Positions 55,262 through 64,000 of a stretch of 64,000 nucleotides of DNA are shown piece after piece. The position numbers and the translations under genes are program-made. Under the pieces are notes generated by a model that was not told where the DNA came from, made no database searches, and worked only from the letters and a program-made list of their open reading frames with translations. This DNA comes from Coriaria nepalensis. Lineage: Eukaryota > Streptophyta > Magnoliopsida > Cucurbitales > Coriariaceae. How positions within the stretch are numbered: the stretch's first letter is position 1; every line of letters starts with the position of its first letter. The stretch lies in NCBI GenBank assembly GCA_027186245.1, contig CP114494.1, forward strand, positions 10,188,501-10,252,500, written 5' to 3'.

Positions 55262-58200
55262 TTTAGGGTTTAGGGTTTAGGGTTTAGGGTTTAGGGTTTA
55301 GGGTTTAGGGTTTAGGGTTTAGGGTCTAGGGTTTAGGGTCTAGGGTTTAGGGTCTAGGGTTTAGGGTCTAGGGTTTAGGGTCTAGGGTTTAGGGTCTAGG
55401 GTTTTTTAGGGTCTAGGGTTTAGGGTTTAGGGTTTAGGGTTTAGGGTTTAGGGTTTAGGGTTTTTAGGGTTTAGGGTTTAGGGTTTAGGGTTTAGGGGTT
55501 TAGGGTTTAGGGTTTAGGGTTTAGGGTTTAGGGTTTAGGGTTTGGGGTTTAGGGTTTAGGGTTTGGGGTTTAGGGTTTAGGGTTTAGGGTTTAGGGTTTA
55601 GGGTTTAGGGTTTAGGGTTTAGGGTTTAGGGTTTAGGGTTTAGGGTTTAGGGTTTAGGGTTTAGGGTTTAGGGTTTAGGGTTTAGGGTTTAGGGTTTAGG
55701 GTTTAGGGTTTAGGGTTTAGGGTTTAGGGTTTAGGGTTTAGGGTTTAGGGTTTAGGGTTTAGGGTTTAGGGTTTAGGGTTTAGGGTTTAGGGTTTAGGGT
55801 TTAGGGTTTAGGGTTTAGGGTTTAGGGTTTAGGGTTTAGGGTTTAGGGTTTAGGGTTTAGGGTTTAGGGTTTAGGGTTTAGGGTTTAGGGTTTAGGGTTT
55901 AGGGTTTAGGGTTTAGGGTTTAGGGTTTAGGGTTTAGGGTTTAGGGTTTAGGGTTTAGGGTTTAGGGTTTAGGGTTTAGGGTTTAGGGTTTAGGGTTTAG
56001 GGTTTAGGGTTTAGGGTTTAGGGTTTAGGGTTTAGGGTTTAGGGTTTAGGGTTTAGGGTTTAGGGTTTAGGGTTTAGGGTTTAGGGTTTAGGGTTTAGGG
56101 TTTAGGGTTTAGGGTTTAGGGTTTAGGGTTTAGGGTTTAGGGTTTAGGGTTTAGGGTTTAGGGTTTAGGGTTTAGGGTTTAGGGTTTAGGGTTTAGGGTT
56201 TAGGGTTTAGGGTTTAGGGTTTAGGGTTTAGGGTTTAGGGTTTAGGGTTTAGGGTTTAGGGTTTAGGGTTTAGGGTTTAGGGTTTAGGGTTTAGGGTTTA
56301 GGGTTTAGGGTTTAGGGTTTAGGGTTTAGGGTTTAGGGTTTAGGGTTTAGGGTTTAGGGTTTAGGGTTTAGGGTTTAGGGTTTAGGGTTTAGGGTTTAGG
56401 GTTTAGGGTTTAGGGTTTAGGGTTTAGGGTTTAGGGTTTAGGGTTTAGGGTTTAGGGTTTAGGGTTTAGGGTTTAGGGTTTAGGGTTAGGGTTTAGGGTT
56501 TAGGGTTTAGGGTTTGGGGTTTAGGGTTGGGGGTTTAGGGTTTGGGGTTTAGGGTTTAGGGTTTAGGGTTTAGGGTTTAGGGTTTAGGGTTTAGGGTTTA
56601 GGGTTTAGGGCTTTAGGGTTTAGGGTTTAGGGTTTAGGGTTTAGGGTTTAGGGTTTAGGGTTTAGGGTTTAGGGTTTAGGGTTTAGGGTTTAGGGTTTAG
56701 GGTTTAGGGTTTAGGGTTTAGGGTTTAGGGTTTAGGGTTTAGGGTTTAGGGTTTAGGGTTTAGGGTTTAGGGTTTAGGGTTTAGGGTTTAGGGTTTAGGG
56801 TTTAGGGTTTAGGGTTTAGGGTTTAGGGTTTAGGGTTTAGGGTTTAGGGTTTAGGGTTTAGGGTTTAGGGTTTAGGGTTTAGGGTTTAGGGTTTAGGGTT
56901 TAGGGTTTAGGGTTTAGGGTTTAGGGTTTAGGGTTTAGGGTTTAGGGTTTAGGGTTTAGGGTTTAGGGTTTAGGGTTTAGGGTTTATGGTTTAGGGTTTA
57001 GGGTTTAGGGTTTAGGGTTTAGGGTTTAGGGTTTAGGGTTTAGGGTTTAGGGTTTAGGGTTTAGGGTTTAGGGTTTAGGGTTTAGGGTTTAGGGTTTAGG
57101 GTTTAGGGTTTAGGGTTTAGGGTTTAGGGTTTAGGGTTTAGGGTTTAGGGTTTAGGGTTTAGGGTTTAGGGTTTAGGGTTTAGGGTTTAGGGTTTAGGGT
57201 TTAGGGTTTAGGGTTTAGGGTTTAGGGTTTAGGGTTTAGGGTTTAGGGTTTAGGGTTTAGGGTTTAGGGTTTAGGGTTTAGGGTTTAGGGTTTAGGGTTT
57301 AGGGTTTAGGGTTTAGGGTTTAGGGTTTAGGGTTTAGGGTTTAGGGTTTAGGGTTTAGGGTTTAGGGTTTAGGGTTTAGGGTTTAGGGTTTAGGGTTTAG
57401 GGTTTAGGGTTTAGGGTTTAGGGTTTAGGGTTTAGGGTTTAGGGTTTAGGGTTTAGGGTTTAGGGTTTAGGGTTTAGGGTTTAGGGTTTAGGGTTTAGGG
57501 TTTAGGGTTTAGGGTTTAGGGTTTAGGGTTTAGGGTTTAGGGTTTAGGGTTTAGGGTTTAGGGTTTAGGGTTTAGGGTTTAGGGTTTAGGGTTTAGGGTT
57601 TAGGGTTTAGGGTTTAGGGTTTAGGGTTTAGGGTTTAGGGTTTAGGGTTTAGGGTTTAGGGTTTAGGGTTTAGGGTTTAGGGTTTAGGGTTTAGGGTTTA
57701 GGGTTTAGGGTTTAGGGTTTAGGGTTTAGGGTTTAGGGTTTAGGGTTTAGGGTTTAGGGTTTAGGGTTTAGGGTTTAGGGTTTAGGGTTTAGGGTTTAGG
57801 GTTTAGGGTTTAGGGTTTAGGGTTTAGGGTTTAGGGTTTAGGGTTTAGGGTTTAGGGTTTAGGGTTTAGGGTTTAGGGTTTAGGGTTTAGGGTTTAGGGT
57901 TTAGGGTTTAGGGTTTAGGGTTTAGGGTTTAGGGTTTAGGGTTTAGGGTTTAGGGTTTAGGGTTTAGGGTTTAGGGTTTAGGGTTTAGGGTTTAGGGTTT
58001 AGGGTTTAGGGTTTAGGGTTTAGGGTTTAGGGTTTAGGGTTTAGGGTTTAGGGTTTAGGGTTTAGGGTTTAGGGTTTAGGGTTTAGGGTTTAGGGTTTAG
58101 GGTTTAGGGTTTAGGGTTTAGGGTTTAGGGTTTAGGGTTTAGGGTTTAGGGTTTAGGGTTTAGGGTTTAGGGTTTAGGGTTTAGGGTTTAGGGTTTAGGG

Positions 58201-61200
58201 TTTAGGGTTTAGGGTTTAGGGTTTAGGGTTTAGGGTTTAGGGTTTAGGGTTTAGGGTTTAGGGTTTAGGGTTTAGGGTTTAGGGTTTAGGGTTTAGGGTT
58301 TAGGGTTTAGGGTTTAGGGTTTAGGGTTTAGGGTTTAGGGTTTAGGGTTTAGGGTTTAGGGTTTAGGGTTTAGGGTTTAGGGTTTAGGGTTTAGGGTTTA
58401 GGGTTTAGGGTTTAGGGTTTAGGGTTTAGGGTTTAGGGTTTAGGGTTTAGGGTTTAGGGTTTAGGGTTTAGGGTTTAGGGTTTAGGGTTTAGGGTTTAGG
58501 GTTTAGGGTTTAGGGTTTAGGGTTTAGGGTTTAGGGTTTAGGGTTTAGGGTTTAGGGTTTAGGGTTTAGGGTTTAGGGTTTAGGGTTTAGGGTTTAGGGT
58601 TTAGGGTTTAGGGTTTAGGGTTTAGGGTTTAGGGTTTAGGGTTTAGGGTTTAGGGTTTAGGGTTTAGGGTTTAGGGTTTAGGGTTTAGGGTTTAGGGTTT
58701 AGGGTTTAGGGTTTAGGGTTTAGGGTTTAGGGTTTAGGGTTTAGGGTTTAGGGTTTAGGGTTTAGGGTTTAGGGTTTAGGGTTTAGGGTTTAGGGTTTAG
58801 GGTTTAGGGTTTAGGGTTTAGGGTTTAGGGTTTAGGGTTTAGGGTTTAGGGTTTAGGGTTTAGGGTTTAGGGTTTAGGGTTTAGGGTTTAGGGTTTAGGG
58901 TTTAGGGTTTAGGGTTTAGGGTTTAGGGTTTAGGGTTTAGGGTTTAGGGTTTAGGGTTTAGGGTTTAGGGTTTAGGGTTTAGGGTTTAGGGTTTAGGGTT
59001 TAGGGTTTAGGGTTTAGGGTTTAGGGTTTAGGGTTTAGGGTTTAGGGTTTAGGGTTTAGGGTTTAGGGTTTAGGGTTTAGGGTTTAGGGTTTAGGGTTTA
59101 GGGTTTAGGGTTTAGGGTTTAGGGTTTAGGGTTTAGGGTTTAGGGTTTAGGGTTTAGGGTTTAGGGTTTAGGGTTTAGGGTTTAGGGTTTAGGGTTTAGG
59201 GTTTAGGGTTTAGGGTTTAGGGTTTAGGGTTTAGGGTTTAGGGTTTAGGGTTTAGGGTTTAGGGTTTAGGGTTTAGGGTTTAGGGTTTAGGGTTTAGGGT
59301 TTAGGGTTTAGGGTTTAGGGTTTAGGGTTTAGGGTTTAGGGTTTAGGGTTTAGGGTTTAGGGTTTAGGGTTTAGGGTTTAGGGTTTAGGGTTTAGGGTTT
59401 AGGGTTTAGGGTTTAGGGTTTAGGGTTTAGGGTTTAGGGTTTAGGGTTTAGGGTTTAGGGTTTAGGGTTTAGGGTTTAGGGTTTAGGGTTTAGGGTTTAG
59501 GGTTTAGGGTTTAGGGTTTAGGGTTTAGGGTTTAGGGTTTAGGGTTTAGGGTTTAGGGTTTAGGGTTTAGGGTTTAGGGTTTAGGGTTTAGGGTTTAGGG
59601 TTTAGGGTTTAGGGTTTAGGGTTTAGGGTTTAGGGTTTAGGGTTTAGGGTTTAGGGTTTAGGGTTTAGGGTTTAGGGTTTAGGGTTTAGGGTTTAGGGTT
59701 TAGGGTTTAGGGTTTAGGGTTTAGGGTTTAGGGTTTAGGGTTTAGGGTTTAGGGTTTAGGGTTTAGGGTTTAGGGTTTAGGGTTTAGGGTTTAGGGTTTA
59801 GGGTTTAGGGTTTAGGGTTTAGGGTTTAGGGTTTAGGGTTTAGGGTTTAGGGTTTAGGGTTTAGGGTTTAGGGTTTAGGGTTTAGGGTTTAGGGTTTAGG
59901 GTTTAGGGTTTAGGGTTTAGGGTTTAGGGTTTAGGGTTTAGGGTTTAGGGTTTAGGGTTTAGGGTTTAGGGTTTACGCTTTAGGGTTTAGGGTTTAGGGT
60001 TTAGGGTTTAGGGTTTAGGGTTTAGGGTTTAGGGTTTAGGGTTTAGGGTTTAGGGTTTAGGGTTTAGGGTTTAGGGTTTAGGGTTTAGGGTTTAGGGTTT
60101 AGGGTTTAGGGTTTAGGGTTTAGGGTTTAGGGTTTAGGGTTTAGGGTTTAGGGTTTAGGGTTTAGGGTTTAGGGTTTAGGGTTTAGGGTTTAGGGTTTAG
60201 GGTTTAGGGTTTAGGGTTTAGGGTTTAGGGTTTAGGGTTTAGGGTTTAGGGTTTAGGGTTTAGGGTTTAGGGTTTAGGGTTTAGGGTTTAGGGTTTAGGG
60301 TTTAGGGTTTAGGGTTTAGGGTTTAGGGTTTAGGGTTTAGGGTTTAGGGTTTAGGGTTTAGGGTTTAGGGTTTAGGGTTTAGGGTTTAGGGTTTAGGGTT
60401 TAGGGTTTAGGGTTTAGGGTTTAGGGTTTAGGGTTTAGGGTTTAGGGTTTAGGGTTTAGGGTTTAGGGTTTAGGGTTTAGGGTTTAGGGTTTAGGGTTTA
60501 GGGTTTAGGGTTTAGGGTTTAGGGTTTAGGGTTTAGGGTTTAGGGTTTAGGGTTTAGGGTTTAGGGTTTAGGGTTTAGGGTTTAGGGTTTAGGGTTTAGG
60601 GTTTAGGGTTTAGGGTTTAGGGTTTAGGGTTTAGGGTTTAGGGTTTAGGGTTTAGGGTTTAGGGTTTAGGGTTTAGGGTTTAGGGTTTAGGGTTTAGGGT
60701 TTAGGGTTTAGGGTTTAGGGTTTAGGGTTTAGGGTTTAGGGTTTAGGGTTTAGGGTTTAGGGTTTAGGGTTTAGGGTTTAGGGTTTAGGGTTTAGGGTTT
60801 AGGGTTTAGGGTTTAGGGTTTAAGGTTTATGATTTAAGGTTTATGGTTTATGGTTTAGGGTTTAGGGTTTAGGGTTTAGGGTTTAGGGTTTAGGGTTTAG
60901 GGTTTAGGGTTTAGGGTTTAGGGTTTAGGGTTTAGGGTTTAGGGTTTAGGGTTTAGGGTTTAGGGTTTAGGGTTTAGGGTTTAGGGTTTAGGGTTTAGGG
61001 TTTAGGGTTTAGGGTTTAGGGTTTAGGGTTTAGGGTTTAGGGTTTAGGGTTTAGGGTTTAGGGTTTAGGGTTTAGGGTTTAGGGTTTAGGGTTTAGGGTT
61101 TAGGGTTTAGGGTTTAGGGTTTAGGGTTTAGGGTTTAGGGTTTAGGGTTTAGGGTTTAGGGTTTAGGGTTTAGGGTTTAGGGTTTAGGGTTTAGGGTTTA

Positions 61201-64000
61201 GGGTTTAGGGTTTAGGGTTTAGGGTTTAGGGTTTAGGGTTTAGGGTTTAGGGTTTAGGGTTTAGGGTTTAGGGTTTAGGGTTTAGGGTTTAGGGTTTAGG
61301 GTTTAGGGTTTAGGGTTTAGGGTTTAGGGTTTAGGGTTTAGGGTTTAGGGTTTAGGGTTTAGGGTTTAGGGTTTAGGGTTTAGGGTTTAGGGTTTAGGGT
61401 TTAGGGTTTAGGGTTTAGGGTTTAGGGTTTAGGGTTTAGGGTTTAGGGTTTAGGGTTTAGGGTTTAGGGTTTAGGGTTTAGGGTTTAGGGTTTAGGGTTT
61501 AGGGTTTAGGGTTTAGGGTTTAGGGTTTAGGGTTTAGGGTTTAGGGTTTAGGGTTTAGGGTTTAGGGTTTAGGGTTTAGGGTTTAGGGTTTAGGGTTTAG
61601 GGTTTAGGGTTTAGGGTTTAGGGTTTAGGGTTTAGGGTTTAGGGTTTAGGGTTTAGGGTTTAGGGTTTAGGGTTTAGGGTTTAGGGTTTAGGGTTTAGGG
61701 TTTAGGGTTTAGGGTTTAGGGTTTAGGGTTTAGGGTTTAGGGTTTAGGGTTTAGGGTTTAGGGTTTAGGGTTTAGGGTTTAGGGTTTAGGGTTTAGGGTT
61801 TAATGTTTAGGGTTTAGGGTTTAGGGTTTAGGGTTTAGGGTTTAGGGTTTAGGGTTTAGGGTTTAGGGTTTAGGGTTTAGGGTTTAGGGTTTAGGGTTTA
61901 GGGTTTAGGGTTTAGGGTTTAGGGTTTAGGGTTTAGGGTTTAGGGTTTAGGGTTTAGGGTTTAGGGTTTAGGGTTTAGGGTTTAGGGTTTAGGGTTTAGG
62001 GTTTAGGGTTTAGGGTTTAGGGTTTAGGGTTTAGGGTTTAGGGTTTAGGGTTTAGGGTTTAGGGTTTAGGGTTTAGGGTTTAGGGTTTAGGGTTTAGGGT
62101 TTAGGGTTTAGGGTTTAGGGTTTAGGGTTTAGGGTTTAGGGTTTAGGGTTTAGGGTTTAGGGTTTAGGGTTTAGGGTTTAGGGTTTAGGGTTTAGGGTTT
62201 AGGGTTTAGGGTTTAGGGTTTAGGGTTTAGGGTTTAGGGTTTAGGGTTTAGGGTTTAGGGTTTAGGGTTTAGGGTTTAGGGTTTAGGGTTTAGGGTTTAG
62301 GGTTTAGGGTTTAGGGTTTAGGGTTTAGGGTTTAGGGTTTAGGGTTTAGGGTTTAGGGTTTAGGGTTTAGGGTTTAGGGTTTAGGGTTTAGGGTTTAGGG
62401 TTTAGGGTTTAGGGTTTAGGGTTTAGGGTTTAGGGTTTAGGGTTTAGGGTTTAGGGTTTAGGGTTTAGGGTTTAGGGTTTAGGGTTTAGGGTTTAGGGTT
62501 TAGGGTTTAGGGTTTAGGGTTTAGGGTTTAGGGTTTAGGGTTTAGGGTTTAGGGTTTAGGGTTTAGGGTTTAGGGTTTAGGGTTTAGGGTTTAGGGTTTA
62601 GGGTTTAGGGTTTAGGGTTTAGGGTTTAGGGTTTAGGGTTTAGGGTTTAGGGTTTAGGGTTTAGGGTTTAGGGTTTAGGGTTTAGGGTTTAGGGTTTAGG
62701 GTTTAGGGTTTAGGGTTTAGGGTTTAGGGTTTAGGGTTTAGGGTTTAGGGTTTAGGGTTTAGGGTTTAGGGTTTAGGGTTTAGGGTTTAGGGTTTAGGGT
62801 TTAGGGTTTAGGGTTTAGGGTTTAGGGTTTAGGGTTTAGGGTTTAGGGTTTAGGGTTTAGGGTTTAGGGTTTAGGGTTTAGGGTTTAGGGTTTAGGGTTT
62901 AGGGTTTAGGGTTTAGGGTTTAGGGTTTAGGGTTTAGGGTTTAGGGTTTAGGGTTTAGGGTTTAGGGTTTAGGGTTTAGGGTTTAGGGTTTAGGGTTTAG
63001 GGTTTAGGGTTTAGGGTTTAGGGTTTAGGGTTTAGGGTTTAGGGTTTAGGGTTTAGGGTTTAGGGTTTAGGGTTTAGGGTTTAGGGTTTAGGGTTTAGGG
63101 TTTAGGGTTTAGGGTTTAGGGTTTAGGGTTTAGGGTTTAGGGTTTAGGGTTTAGGGTTTAGGGTTTAGGGTTTAGGGTTTAGGGTTTAGGGTTTAGGGTT
63201 TAGGGTTTAGGGTTTAGGGTTTAGGGTTTAGGGTTTAGGGTTTAGGGTTTAGGGTTTAGGGTTTAGGGTTTAGGGTTTAGGGTTTAGGGTTTAGGGTTTA
63301 GGGTTTAGGGTTTAGGGTTTAGGGTTTAGGGTTTAGGGTTTAGGGTTTAGGGTTTAGGGTTTAGGGTTTAGGGTTTAGGGTTTAGGGTTTAGGGTTTAGG
63401 GTTTAGGGTTTAGGGTTTAGGGTTTAGGGTTTAGGGTTTAGGGTTTAGGGTTTAGGGTTTAGGGTTTAGGGTTTAGGGTTTAGGGTTTAGGGTTTAGGGT
63501 TTAGGGTTTAGGGTTTAGGGTTTAGGGTTTAGGGTTTAGGGTTTAGGGTTTAGGGTTTAGGGTTTAGGGTTTAGGGTTTAGGGTTTAGGGTTTAGGGTTT
63601 AGGGTTTAGGGTTTAGGGTTTAGGGTTTAGGGTTTAGGGTTTAGGGTTTAGGGTTTAGGGTTTAGGGTTTAGGGTTTAGGGTTTAGGGTTTAGGGTTTAG
63701 GGTTTAGGGTTTAGGGTTTAGGGTTTAGGGTTTAGGGTTTAGGGTTTAGGGTTTAGGGTTTAGGGTTTAGGGTTTAGGGTTTAGGGTTTAGGGTTTAGGG
63801 TTTAGGGTTTAGGGTTTAGGGTTTAGGGTTTAGGGTTTAGGGTTTAGGGTTTAGGGTTTAGGGTTTAGGGTTTAGGGTTTAGGGTTTAGGGTTTAGGGTT
63901 TAGGGTTTAGGGTTTAGGGTTTAGGGTTTAGGGTTTAGGGTTTAGGGTTTAGGGTTTAGGGTTTAGGGTTTAGGGTTTAGGGTTTAGGGTTTAGGGTTTA
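55262..64000 (+). repeat. Telomere, (TTTAGGG)n
   Basis: 8.7 kb of Arabidopsis-type telomere repeat to the window end, about 1,250 units. The G-rich strand points outward, as at a right chromosome terminus. The first ~300 bp carry variants: alternating TCTAGGG/TTTAGGG (55321-55410), TTTTTAGGG, TTTAGGGG, TTTGGGG. Later variants are few and clustered (56487-56540, 56611, 56988, 59975, 60822-60856, 61802); the rest is uniform. Confidence 0.97.

Noticed and set aside
55262..64000. Interstitial telomeric repeat rather than a true end
   Set aside because: Orientation is outward, the tract is long and mostly uniform, and it reaches the edge; an interstitial block is still possible because the window stops within it.
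1..64000. tRNA, rRNA or other structured RNA genes
   Set aside because: I saw no cloverleaf with A and B boxes and no rRNA-like stretch; only retroelement primer sites resemble tRNA ends. A covariance-model scan was not possible here.

Overview
This window is nuclear DNA from a flowering plant. The evidence is spliced genes with GT-AG introns, plant-only families (a group I WRKY factor, a BRI1-like receptor kinase, a plant-type PEX5), plant LTR retrotransposons, and about 8.7 kb of the Arabidopsis-type telomere repeat TTTAGGG. The G-rich strand runs 5'->3' to the right edge, the orientation expected at a right-hand chromosome end. Base use is AT-rich with long AT-rich introns, so a grass is unlikely; I cannot name the species.

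Layout. 1-742: 3' end of a TPR-like gene (+). 2767-8050: HAPLESS 8-like UBZ-finger protein, three coding exons (-). 9867-20888: an 11-kb decayed Ty3/Gypsy Tat-type element (-) with both LTRs, dual RNase H, a 70-bp tandem array and a spliced-looking antisense ORF. 21065-25661: CLC-f chloride channel, nine exons (+), starting only 176 bp from that element's LTR. 26395-28775: WRKY2-like factor, four coding exons (-). 30943-34452: intronless BRI1-like receptor kinase (-), intact except for one in-frame TGA. 37271-43452: a second copy of the same Tat family (+), lacking its 3' end. 43453-50880: a different, older Tat-type element (-), interrupted by a chromovirus-like element at 44260-48154 whose 5-bp target duplication (AGTGA) is still perfect. 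51754-54186: first six exons of PEX5 (+), with a one-base frameshift in exon 6. 54411-55260: a copia 3' fragment (-) lying in the next PEX5 intron. 55262-64000: telomere.

How the parts relate. The host genes are unrelated single-copy-type genes. CLC-f, WRKY2-like and the BRI1-like gene form a 16-kb island between two inverted copies of one retroelement family, with both 5' LTRs facing the island. The main structural story is at the right end: the telomere sits directly on a copia fragment inside a PEX5 intron, with no subtelomeric satellite, and the PEX5 cargo-binding TPR half is missing. This reads as a chromosome broken inside PEX5 and healed by new telomere addition, unless it is an assembly join.

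All exon borders were placed by eye from splice dinucleotides, reading phase and remembered family conservation. No alignment or database search was run.
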